Position numbers and translations under genes: made by a program. The notes beneath the pieces were generated by a model. That model was not told the origin of the DNA, did no database searches, and was given only the letters and a program-made list of their open reading frames with translations. From Imperialibacter sp040222385 (GTDB lineage Bacteria > Bacteroidota > Bacteroidia > Cytophagales > Cyclobacteriaceae): a DNA stretch of 64,000 nt. Numbering within the stretch: the stretch's first letter is position 1; each line of letters opens with the position of its first letter. Of this stretch, positions 33,520-41,006 are shown one piece after another. The DNA is taken from assembly GCF_040222385.1 (NCBI RefSeq), contig NZ_JAVKDF010000022.1, forward strand, positions 496,001 through 560,000, read 5' to 3'.

Positions 33520-36129
33520 TTATTCCACCCTTAGCCCATTCACAGGGTTGAACTTGCGCAGGCGAGCCACCTGAATGGCCACGGTGAGCAGCAGCACGCC
33601 AATGAGCACAAACACCGCCACCGCCACACCGGAAAACCCAATAGGCATATGGTAGGTATAGGCTGCATCGAACAATAGGTTCATCGCCTGGTAGCTCAGC
33701 GGGGCTCCCAGCCCCAGGGCTATGGCAAAAAGTGCGGCATAACGACGGGTGATATTAGTGGCAATGCTGCTCAGCCCGGCACCCAGCACCTTCCTGATGC
33801 TGAACTCCCTGATTCTTCCCACCACATTGAGGCTAATGAGCCCATAAAGGCCCAGGCCTGCAAGCAAAATGGCCATGGTAGCCACCACCTGCCACACGAT
33901 GGCGTGGATGTCAATCACTTCGTAGTAAAGGCCCCACACGTCTTCCTGGTAGCCGCCCATAAACGGGGTTTCAGGAAACAAGGTCGCCCACTGCCCCTGC
34001 AATGCCTCGTAAACTTCCTTTTCGGTGCCATGCTTCGTTTTCATGGTGAGGTAACGGTAGTTGTTTTTGTCGGCCAGACTGAAAAAGGCGGGTTCGACCT
34101 TGTTGGAAAGGTCGTAGGCGTGGAAATCGGCCACCACGCCCACCACCTCATACCGTGTACTGTCGATATCGAAGACCTGCCCAAGCACCTCGCTGGTCGG
34201 TACGCCTGGCGCTATACTGGCCGCCAGGGTAGCGTTGAGTACCACGGCCTGCTTGTCGTTCGCAGCATTTTCCCGGAAGGCTCTGCCCTCTACCAGCTGC
34301 AAACCCAAGGTTTCAAAATAGCGGGCATCCACCTTTAGCTCCATGGCCTCATATTGTCTGTCGGGGAAGTGCAGCACAGCTGTTTGCTCGCTGCGACCCA
34401 GGTGATGAAATGATCCAGAGATAGAGACAATGTCCGGATGACTGCTGAGGGCATCCCGTAGCTGGGTAAACGCCTGCGCATCGGGCAAGCCGGTATAAAG
34501 CGCTTCGTGCTGGCTATAGCCCCAGCTTCTGGCACCTAGCCAGGCACTGTTTTGGGTGAAAGTAACAGCGCTGGTGATGAACACGCAGGCAAACACAAGC
34601 TGTAAGCCCAGGAAAACCCTGGTGAGGGTATTCTTTTTGCCAAACTTCACCGACCCCTTGATGATGCTCACCACCTGGAAACGGGAAATGTACAGAGCTG
34701 GATAAATACCCGACACCAGGCTGGTGAACAGCAGCGTGGCCGACAGAAAAACCCAGAGAGACGTGTCGCTGAAACGAAAGTCCATATCGAAACCCCACAT
34801 TTGTTCAAAACCCCGGATGAAAAAGCCCATCGCCAGGCCAACGCCCAGCAACATGGCGAAAAAGGTAATCAATACATTTTCAGCCAGAAACTGAACGGCT
34901 ACTGTGCGCCGGGTTGCACCAATCGTTTTCCTGATACCAATCTCTTTCAACCGTTTGGCGGCTGACACAATCGCAATATTGATATAGTTAAGGCAGGCGA
35001 GGGCCAGCATCAGCACCGCCACAATGGCCATGAACACAATCGACATATAGTTATCTTTCGAGCTTCTTGAAATGCCATCTTTGATATACTCCGACGTTTC
35101 GTGCAGCGTGACCAGGGGCCGAAAGGCGAAGGAGGTAATTGCCCAATCGGGCTGCACGGCACTGTTTTGCATCGCCATGTATTTGTCCATAGCAGGCTCG
35201 ATAGATGAAATATTGAAAGGGTCGTCAACCTGAACAAAGGTGGCGGCCACCGTGCTGCTCCAGTCGTGGACATTGTAGGCTGGCGACGTTCGGAGGTTGT
35301 CGAAGTTGACCAGAAAGTCAAAACTGATAGTGCGGGAAGCTGGGAATTTGGCCGCTACTCCTGCCACCTTGAAGAGTTTGCCATTGTCCTTATCAAACTT
35401 CACCAGCACCTCTTTGCCCAATGGGTCTTCGGTGCCAAAGTACTTCTCTGCCATGTTTTCACTCAGCACAATGCTATTCAGGTCAGCCAGCGACGCCTTA
35501 CTGCCTTGCTTAAGCGGGAAAGTAAACATGTCGAGAAACTCAGGGTCGGCATAACGCACCCTTTCGTGGTATACCCGATCACCATATTTGACAACTACCG
35601 GCCTGTCTTCTACCCGGCAAACTTTCTCAATGTGCGAAAAATCTTCCCGCAGCATGGCACCCAGTGGTCGTGGCGTGGTGCCGTATTCCTGCGGCGTGCC
35701 GTCTCTGTCGGCCAGAAAGGTGACAAGGAAAACCTCGTTTTTGTGCTCGTGAAATTGATCAGTGCTAAAGGTCCAGCTGGCAAAGGCATAAACAAACACA
35801 GCAATGCCAATGGCGACGGATAACCCGAACACGTTGATGGAGGAGTTCAGGGGATTTTTCATCAGGCTGCGCAACGAGATTTTGAAATAGTTGCGAAACA
35901 TGATAATGCCAGCATTGGTCGGAGCTGTTGGTCTTCGCCATGCATAGGGCTGGAAGCAGCGCAAAACGTCCCACAGGTAAAGTAATTTGGCTGTAAAAAG
36001 GCCCTTTTCTGCCACCCTTTCATAGAAAAACTCCTCAAGGTCGCCGTGCATTTCTTCGTACATACCAGGCTGGCAGTACCATTTGAAAAAAGCGTGTGGC
36101 AGGCGGGGAATGGTAGGTTTCTTTTCCAT
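33520..36129 (-). CDS. FtsX/MacB-type ABC-transporter permease with prefix domain
   Basis: The 869-residue protein has an N-terminal permease-prefix domain (FFKWYCQPGMYEEMHGDLEEFF, about residues 14-35), then two MacB periplasmic core domains each with an FtsX membrane unit: 'NYINIAIVSAAKRLKEIGIRKTIGA' in the first and 'EFSIRKVLGAG' in the second. There are four-plus-four helices in all. Such proteins work with a separate ATPase in export or cell-envelope stress. The PadR-type regulator gene directly upstream, one base away, is the usual partner in Bacteroidota. Confidence 0.88.
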   Translation of the reverse strand: MEKKPTIPRLPHAFFKWYCQPGMYEEMHGDLEEFFYERVAEKGLFTAKLLYLWDVLRCFQPYAWRRPTAPTNAGIIMFRNYFKISLRSLMKNPLNSSINVFGLSVAIGIAVFVYAFASWTFSTDQFHEHKNEVFLVTFLADRDGTPQEYGTTPRPLGAMLREDFSHIEKVCRVEDRPVVVKYGDRVYHERVRYADPEFLDMFTFPLKQGSKASLADLNSIVLSENMAEKYFGTEDPLGKEVLVKFDKDNGKLFKVAGVAAKFPASRTISFDFLVNFDNLRTSPAYNVHDWSSTVAATFVQVDDPFNISSIEPAMDKYMAMQNSAVQPDWAITSFAFRPLVTLHETSEYIKDGISRSSKDNYMSIVFMAIVAVLMLALACLNYINIAIVSAAKRLKEIGIRKTIGATRRTVAVQFLAENVLITFFAMLLGVGLAMGFFIRGFEQMWGFDMDFRFSDTSLWVFLSATLLFTSLVSGIYPALYISRFQVVSIIKGSVKFGKKNTLTRVFLGLQLVFACVFITSAVTFTQNSAWLGARSWGYSQHEALYTGLPDAQAFTQLRDALSSHPDIVSISGSFHHLGRSEQTAVLHFPDRQYEAMELKVDARYFETLGLQLVEGRAFRENAANDKQAVVLNATLAASIAPGVPTSEVLGQVFDIDSTRYEVVGVVADFHAYDLSNKVEPAFFSLADKNNYRYLTMKTKHGTEKEVYEALQGQWATLFPETPFMGGYQEDVWGLYYEVIDIHAIVWQVVATMAILLAGLGLYGLISLNVVGRIREFSIRKVLGAGLSSIATNITRRYAALFAIALGLGAPLSYQAMNLLFDAAYTYHMPIGFSGVAVAVFVLIGVLLLTVAIQVARLRKFNPVNGLRVE

Positions 36130-36130
36130 A

Positions 36131-36469
36131 TCAGTTGGTTTGCCATTTAAAAGCCAGTTCGGGGATCTGCTTTCTCAGAGACATCCGAAGGTCCATTGAT
36201 TCATCAAGGGCTTTCTTTCCATAGGGTGTGATGTTGAACAGGCGTTTCCGCTTTCCCCCTCTTTTTGATTCAGGGTCGCCCAGCCGGGAGTCGAGCATGC
36301 CTTTCTTTTCGAGGCGGTACAGCGATTTGTGTACAGCACTCACATTGACCGAGCGGTCTGACTGCTTTTCAACCTCCTTGGTAATGGCCACTGCGTAGGC
36401 ATCGTCGTACAGCACCCCTACTGTGAGCAGCACCAGCTCTTCAAATTCGCCGAGATATATTCTTTGCAT
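36131..36469 (-). CDS. PadR-family transcriptional regulator
   Basis: The 112-residue protein starts 'YLGEFEELVLLTVGVLYDDAYAVAI' and has the winged-helix 'VHKSLYRLEKKGMLDSRLGDPES' with 'RRKR'-type wing residues, ending in a C-terminal helix. PadR proteins repress transporter or stress genes and respond to small ligands or ATP-binding. Its stop codon is one base before the start of the permease gene, so the pair is one operon and this regulator likely controls it. Confidence 0.9.
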   Translation of the reverse strand: MQRIYLGEFEELVLLTVGVLYDDAYAVAITKEVEKQSDRSVNVSAVHKSLYRLEKKGMLDSRLGDPESKRGGKRKRLFNITPYGKKALDESMDLRMSLRKQIPELAFKWQTN

Positions 36470-36569
36470 GAGTCGTATATAATTGACATTTGTCTGTAAT
36501 ATACGACAAGCCCATGATAAAGTTTACTTTTGTCAGTTTAATTGTCTTCACCCCGGCGTTTTCAACGAA

Positions 36570-36597
36570 AAAAGCCACCCCTCCCGGAATGGCTTTT
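36570..36597 (-). terminator. Intrinsic terminator of the YceI gene
   Basis: Read on the minus strand, arms AAAAGCCA / TGGCTTTT (36570-36577, 36590-36597) enclose a 12-base loop and end in a T run. It lies 25 bases beyond the stop codon of the YceI lipoprotein gene. Confidence 0.8.
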
Positions 36598-36621
36598 CTG
36601 CTTTTTGAAGCAATCTGTAGC

Positions 36622-37266
36622 TTAAGACTTCGCAGCTTTGATGCTTACTTTGATTTCGATGTTGTCAGCCAATACCATGTCTTTCATGAAGTGAACCCAC
36701 TTCACATCATAATCTTGTCTGTTAAATACCAATACGCCTTCAGCAGATAGTCCGCCGTCGGTTACTTCCATTGAAGAAAGCTCCATTGTTTCCTCTTTTG
36801 TCTTGCCTCTGATGGTAAGGTCGCCAGTCACTTTGCTGCCCTCCTGAGATTTGATGGTGAAAGTAGCTGTAGGGAATTCTTCAACAAGGAAGAAATCGCC
36901 TGTTGACAAGTGACCAACAAGGTCGCTTGCTCTTCTACCCTCTTCGTCTTTGAAAGAAGCAGAATCTAAAGGAACGATAGAAGTCATATCGATGGTGATA
37001 TCACCACCAGTGAGTTGAGTGCCCTCTGCTATTACTGATCCGTTGGCTACCTCAATCACGCCGTTGTGGCCATACACGCCAGCCACTTCGCCCTTCCAGG
37101 CTACTACAGAGCTGGTGGGGTCTACAGTGTAAGTCATAGCGGCTACTTCTTCTGTAGCAGCGGTTTCTGCCGATGATTCGGTTGTTGCGTTTCCACCACC
37201 ACAGGCAGTAAGGAAACCCGCTGCGATCAATGACGCAAATAATGTTTTTGTGCTTGTCAAGTTCAT
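36622..37266 (-). CDS. YceI-family lipoprotein
   Basis: I chose the ATG at 37266 over that at 37290 because it begins the lipoprotein signal (NLTSTKTLFASLIAAGFLTAC, Cys at 22). The YceI domain follows with 'YTVDPTSSVVAWKGEVAGVYGHNG', 'DMTSIVPLD', 'VGHLSTGDFF' and 'PTATFTIKS', ending in 'VSIKAAK'. YceI proteins are lipocalin-like and bind isoprenoid or amphiphilic lipids. A linker rich in Glu, Ala and Thr precedes the domain. A palindromic operator overlaps its promoter. Confidence 0.92.
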   Translation of the reverse strand: MNLTSTKTLFASLIAAGFLTACGGGNATTESSAETAATEEVAAMTYTVDPTSSVVAWKGEVAGVYGHNGVIEVANGSVIAEGTQLTGGDITIDMTSIVPLDSASFKDEEGRRASDLVGHLSTGDFFLVEEFPTATFTIKSQEGSKVTGDLTIRGKTKEETMELSSMEVTDGGLSAEGVLVFNRQDYDVKWVHFMKDMVLADNIEIKVSIKAAKS

Positions 37267-37287
37267 AGTTGTAATTGGTTTGAGATA

Positions 37288-37322
37288 CAAAGCTAATGAA
37301 ATAGCTACATTAAATGTAGCTA
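37288..37322 (-). promoter_or_regulatory. YceI promoter with palindromic operator
   Basis: On the minus strand, TAGCTTTG (37288-37295) matches the -7 consensus TAnnTTTG. A palindrome with perfect 10-base arms TAGCTACATT / AATGTAGCTA around one base (37302-37322) covers the place of the -33 element. A partial second copy of the half-site follows to 37330. A regulator bound there would block the promoter. Confidence 0.65.
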
Positions 37323-37545
37323 CATTAAATATTAACTTGATTATTGGCTATTTGTTTGCACTCGTCGGTAAAAAAATTGACTCAGTGTAACATTTTGAAT
37401 AACAAGTAATTGCCACACTTACCAGGAATGCCACCTGTTCGCTTGGAAAAATATTATCAAAATTTTGGTTTTCCCTTTTGCAAAAGCGGAACAAACGCAT
37501 ACTTTTGCATCTCGATTTACAAACGGTAGTCGAGACACAACGAAA

Positions 37546-37619
37546 GGAGTGGTAGTTCAGCTGGTTAGAATGCCTGCCTGTCACGCAGGAGGTCGCGGGT
37601 TCGAGTCCCGTCCATTCCG
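37546..37619 (+). tRNA. tRNA-Asp (GTC)
   Basis: The 74 bases fold into a full cloverleaf. The acceptor stem is GGAGTGG / CCATTCC with one G-T pair, the D-arm contains AGCTGGTTAG, the anticodon stem is CCTGC / GCAGG with loop CTGTCAC (anticodon GTC, 37580-37582), and the T-arm is GCGGG TTCGAGT CCCGT. G37619 is the discriminator and the CCA end is not encoded. A strong terminator follows at 37626. This is the only intact tRNA in the window and the parent of the array downstream. Confidence 0.95.
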
Positions 37620-37625
37620 CAAGGA

Positions 37626-37651
37626 GCCTTAGAGAAATCTAAGGCTTTTTT
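37626..37651 (+). terminator. Terminator of tRNA-Asp
   Basis: GCCTTAGA / TCTAAGGC arms close a GAAA tetraloop and are followed by six T. The same hairpin recurs at 37830, 38034, 38231 and 38428 in the tandem array. Confidence 0.93.
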
Positions 37652-37740
37652 GTTTTCAAGGAGTTCTGGTGTGGAGACACAATTTTCCGGTGTGAGGACA
37701 CAACCGGAAAAGGGAAGCTGTGAAGACACAAGCAAAAACA

Positions 37741-37829
37741 GTGGTAGTTCAGCTGGTTAGCATGCCTGCTTGTCACGCAGAAGGTGGCGGCGGTTCGCCG
37801 GTGCGATTCGAGTCACGTCACAACAGACC
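37741..37829 (+). pseudogene. tRNA-Asp-like unit 1
   Basis: It keeps the D-arm and an anticodon-like loop TTGTCAC with a shortened stem. The acceptor 3' strand is replaced (CACGTCACAAC), so it cannot be charged in a normal way. Its own terminator starts at 37830. Confidence 0.75.
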
Positions 37830-37944
37830 GCCTTAGAGAAATCTAAGGCTTTTTTGTTTTCGGGGAGTTCTGGTGCGGAGACACAATTTTCCGGTGTGAG
37901 GACACAACCGGAAACGGGAAGCTGTGAAGACACAAGCAAAAACA

Positions 37945-38033
37945 GTGGTAGTTCAGCTGGTTAGCATGCCTGCTTGTCAAGCAGAAGGTGGCGGCGGTTC
38001 GCCGGTGCGATTCGAGTCACGTCACAACAGACT
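37945..38033 (+). pseudogene. tRNA-Asp-like unit 2
   Basis: Nearly identical to unit 1. The anticodon region is CTGCTT-GTC-AAGCAG, a longer stem with GTC in the loop. Its terminator starts at 38034. Confidence 0.75.
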
Positions 38034-38145
38034 GCCTTAGAGAAATCTAAGGCTTTTTTGTTTTCGGGGAGTTCCGGTGTGAAGACACAATTTGCCGGTG
38101 TGGAGACACAACCGGGAGCAGGGAGCTTGTGAAGACACAAGCAAA

Positions 38146-38230
38146 AACACTTGCTGGTTAGCATGCATGCCTGTCACGCAGAAGGTGGCGGCGGTTCGCC
38201 GGTGCGATTCGAGTCCAGTCTCAAAAGACT
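38146..38230 (+). pseudogene. tRNA-Asp-like unit 3
   Basis: The 5' part is replaced by CACTTGCTGGTTAG. The anticodon arm has CTGTCAC and the extra CGGCG hairpin is kept. Its terminator starts at 38231. Confidence 0.72.
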
Positions 38231-38343
38231 GCCTTAGAGAAATCTAAGGCTTTTTTGTTTTCGGGGAGTTCCGGTGTGAAGACACAATTTTCCGGTGTGG
38301 AGACACAACCGGGAGCAGGGAGCTTGTGAAGACACAAGCAAAA

Positions 38344-38427
38344 ACACTTGCTGGTTAGCATGCCTGCCTGTCACGCAGAAGGTGGCGGCGGTTCGCCGGT
38401 GCGATTCGAGGCCCGTCACAGTGGATT
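38344..38427 (+). pseudogene. tRNA-Asp-like unit 4
   Basis: Same 5' truncation as unit 3 with CCTGCCTGTCACGCAG retained. Its terminator starts at 38428. Confidence 0.72.
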
Positions 38428-38540
38428 GCCTTAGAGAAATCTAAGGCTTTTTTGTTTTCAGGGGTTTCTTGTGTGGGGGCACAATTTTCCGGTGTGAAGA
38501 CACATCCGGAAGCAGGCAGCTTGTGAAGACACAAGCAAAA

Positions 38541-38582
38541 AAACACTTGCTGGTTAGCATGCCTGCCTGTTGCGCAAGACGT
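38541..38582 (+). pseudogene. tRNA-Asp-like unit 5, truncated
   Basis: Only the D-loop and a changed anticodon region (CTGTTGC) remain. No T-arm, extra hairpin or terminator follows. This marks the end of the array. Confidence 0.65.
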
Positions 38583-38667
38583 TGTCAGCAGCGCCTTCCT
38601 CTGTCACCAACATTGTTGATAATTGGCTCCCCACCCATTAGTTTTATCATCAGCAACAAATAGCTCG

Positions 38668-39186
38668 ATGGAAAGTGACTTGAAAAGCCGGCTGATGGCA
38701 GACCGGTCAAAGCAGAACATAGAAAGGCTGGCACAGGAAATAGGTGCCGACGAGGAGAAATTTGCGGAAGTGATGGACGTCTTCTTTAGCGGGCCATATC
38801 GAATCACCCATTTTTCGGCTCACCTGCTGGGCAAATGCTGCGACCTCCACCCCCACCTGATCCTCCCCTATTTGGGCAAAATGATAGACCTACTGGATGA
38901 AAACGTACATGATTCACTGAAAAGGAATATCCTCCGTACTGTGCAGTTTATCGACGTTCCGGAAGAGCATTGGGACAAAACTGTGCAGTACTGCTTCGAG
39001 CTGCTTCAGTCTAAGAAAGAACCGATAGCGGTAAAAGTGTTTGGCATGACCGTGCTGGCCAACCTGTGCCAAAAGCTGCCTGAGCTTAAGAATGAGCTGA
39101 GGATCATCATCGAAGACCAAATGCCTTATGGCTCATCAGGCTTTAAGAGCCGTGGAAGCAAAATCCTAAAAAAGCTTCAGCAATAG
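38668..39186 (+). CDS. HEAT/ARM-repeat-like protein
   Basis: The frame is open from 38623, but the ATG at 38668 follows non-coding array sequence more naturally. The 172-residue product is all-helical with repeats such as 'HFSAHLLGKCCDLHPHLILPYL', 'LKRNILRTVQFIDVPEEHW' and 'AVKVFGMTVLANLCQKLPEL', the paired-helix rhythm of HEAT or ARM repeats. Such proteins bind other proteins. No enzyme motif or signal peptide is visible. The gene lies right after the tRNA-Asp-like array. Confidence 0.72.
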   Translation: MESDLKSRLMADRSKQNIERLAQEIGADEEKFAEVMDVFFSGPYRITHFSAHLLGKCCDLHPHLILPYLGKMIDLLDENVHDSLKRNILRTVQFIDVPEEHWDKTVQYCFELLQSKKEPIAVKVFGMTVLANLCQKLPELKNELRIIIEDQMPYGSSGFKSRGSKILKKLQQ

Positions 39187-39192
39187 CCGACG

Positions 39193-39903
39193 CTACTCCC
39201 TGCTCCAAAGCTTGTGCTGCAAGATCTTCTCCAGCACGGCCTCTCTCCAAAGTTTACTGATAGGCACGATTCCCTTTTCAGTGGCAATCTCATTTCCTTC
39301 GATAGACTTCACCTTATCAATATTCAATACATACGATTTGTGCGTTTGAACAAACTGATTCGACGGCAGCAGCTCCATTACCTTTTTCAGCGTCAAATGC
39401 GCAATATGGGTTTCTGTCAGTGTGTGCACCTTCACATAGTTCTGCATGCTTTCTACATACACCAATTCCGCAAGCCTGATTCGTTCAATTTTCTGGCCAG
39501 TCTTTATGAAGAAATAATCGGCTTTTGCGTCGTTTTGTGTACTGGCTTGCAGGTAATCAAAGGCCTTCTGCACCGCCTTTAGAAACCGATCCAATGAGAT
39601 GGGCTTCAGCAGGTAGTCGATCACGCTGAGCTCATAGCCCTTTAAGGCGTACTTTTCATAGGCCGAAGTAATGATCACCAGCGGTGGGTTTTTGAGTGAA
39701 GCGAGGTAGTCGAGGCCCGTGATATGGGGCATCTCAATGTCCAGAAACAGTAAATCTGGCGTTTCCGATTTCAGCATGGCATCGAGCTGCAAAGCATTTT
39801 CACAGGTGCCAATCAGCTCCAGGTAGTCCACTTTTTCCACATAGCTTTTTATCCCTTTCACTGCGAAAGGCTCATCATCGGTTATGATGCACTTAATCTT
39901 CAT
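39193..39903 (-). CDS. LytTR-family response regulator
   Basis: The 236-residue protein has a receiver domain with the acidic pair DD (9-10), phospho-acceptor Asp55 in 'LLFLDIEMP', Thr in 'IITSAY' and Lys in 'LLKPI'. The LytTR DNA-binding domain follows from about residue 130 ('YVESMQNYVKVHT', 'FVQTHKSYVLNIDKV'). It probably activates genes when phosphorylated by the histidine kinase encoded upstream, whose gene it overlaps by 11 bases. Confidence 0.94.
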   Translation of the reverse strand: MKIKCIITDDEPFAVKGIKSYVEKVDYLELIGTCENALQLDAMLKSETPDLLFLDIEMPHITGLDYLASLKNPPLVIITSAYEKYALKGYELSVIDYLLKPISLDRFLKAVQKAFDYLQASTQNDAKADYFFIKTGQKIERIRLAELVYVESMQNYVKVHTLTETHIAHLTLKKVMELLPSNQFVQTHKSYVLNIDKVKSIEGNEIATEKGIVPISKLWREAVLEKILQHKLWSRE

Positions 39904-40966
39904 CCAGTGTCAATTTAAGCTTTGCGGTAAAAACCTCTTCACCTTGCTCAGTCTTCAGCGTATGTTTGCCGGGGTAAAGCAATTCAAGCCGCCTTTTCAG
40001 ATTGGAAAGCCCTAGTCCGCCCCTTCCTGGCTCTTCTATCAGCACACTATGCAACGCTATGGGCTCCGTAGTGTTGGTAATACAAAATTCTATCCCATCG
40101 TTGCCGACATCAGACATCTTCAGGCTGATTAATTTTTTACCACCCACATACTTAAAGGCATTCTCGACCAAGGGAATGAACAGCAATGGGTACACTTTTT
40201 TGTTTACAATGCCCGCATCGAGGTTGATGTCTACCTGCAGGTTAGACCCATGCCTCACCTTCTGTAGATCGATGAAAGCATTGATATGGTCAAGTTCCTT
40301 TGCCAGGGTGGCCTTTTTATCTTTTTCCTCATAAAGCTGGTAACGAAGGAGCTCCGCCAGTTTTTCCACTGTTTTCTTCGCATCGCCCACACTTTCGTCC
40401 ATTTGAAAGTAAATAGTGTTCAGGCTATTGAAAAGGAAGTGCGGATGGTACTGACTCTTAAGTAGGGCAAGCTCCGTTTCCACGCTGTCTTTTTCTATCT
40501 GCTCCAGCCTCTGCGCCTGCTGCATCAGGCTTCTGAGGTAGTATCGGCCTCGCCTGATCGTAAATATGAGCAGCAGATACAGGATGGGGATGATATTGAT
40601 CTGAACAAAGTCCCGCAGAGAGAGCCCATCGTCAGTAAAGGCGACGAATATCGTGACGGTCGAATTAACGGCAGCCGCAAAAACCAGGTATGAGATCACC
40701 ATCTCTCTGACAATTGCCTTCGATGAAGGCTGGAAGTTTTTGTTAAATCTTCTCTCCAAAAGAACAAAGCACCATTCGAAAATATACCCCACAGAAATAG
40801 CCATAAGCAACTCCAGTAGATATATGTTCAGCGGCCTGCTGCTAGGGAATCCGCCCTGATTTGGGTTGTCGATCAGGCGGATGGATACATATACAACCAA
40901 CCCGAAAATGAGCGGCTGTATGCGTGTCATCTTGCTCTTTTTGTCGTTCAAAGGTTCTTTCTCCAT
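39893..40966 (-). CDS. LytS/YehU-type sensor histidine kinase
   Basis: The 357-residue protein has about four membrane helices in the first 140 residues, then the His_kinase domain 'LLKSQYHPHFLFNSLN' with phospho-acceptor His176 and the ATPase part 'PLLFIPLVENAFKYV' and 'GRGGLGLSNLKRRLELLY'. No periplasmic sensor domain is present, so it likely senses through its membrane part. It forms a two-component system with the overlapping LytTR regulator gene downstream. Confidence 0.93.
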   Translation of the reverse strand: MEKEPLNDKKSKMTRIQPLIFGLVVYVSIRLIDNPNQGGFPSSRPLNIYLLELLMAISVGYIFEWCFVLLERRFNKNFQPSSKAIVREMVISYLVFAAAVNSTVTIFVAFTDDGLSLRDFVQINIIPILYLLLIFTIRRGRYYLRSLMQQAQRLEQIEKDSVETELALLKSQYHPHFLFNSLNTIYFQMDESVGDAKKTVEKLAELLRYQLYEEKDKKATLAKELDHINAFIDLQKVRHGSNLQVDINLDAGIVNKKVYPLLFIPLVENAFKYVGGKKLISLKMSDVGNDGIEFCITNTTEPIALHSVLIEEPGRGGLGLSNLKRRLELLYPGKHTLKTEQGEEVFTAKLKLTLDED

Positions 40967-41006
40967 CGAAGCATCAATATAAGCAACTACCGTTTTGAAG
41001 TCAGGT

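Larger units (their letters stand above)
37741..38582 (+). repeat. Tandem array of five tRNA-Asp-like units with terminators and mini-hairpin spacers
   Basis: Degenerate tRNA-Asp-like segments begin near 37741, 37945, 38146, 38344 and 38541; the last is cut short. Terminator copies start at 37626, 37830, 38034, 38231 and 38428, giving steps of 204, 204, 197 and 197 bases. Units 1 and 2 keep GTGGTAGTTCAGCTGG; units 3-5 have lost the 5' acceptor and most of the D-stem. Units 1-4 carry an added hairpin with CGGCG-GTT-CGCCG between anticodon arm and T-arm, absent from the intact tRNA, so they descend from one altered copy. Spacers hold mini-hairpins of the form TGTG-NNNN-CACA, usually three. No unit can form a normal acceptor stem. 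Confidence 0.85.

Noticed and set aside
33352..33534. 60-codon plus-strand frame between converging genes
   Set aside because: Runs into the permease gene antisense and lacks recognisable features.
37757..38546. Several 60-67-codon minus-strand frames inside the tRNA-like array
   Set aside because: They only repeat because the underlying DNA is repeated and they run antisense to the tRNA-like units.
37741..38582. CRISPR array
   Set aside because: Units are about 200 bases, tRNA-derived and contain terminators. No short direct repeats with unique spacers and no cas genes are present.
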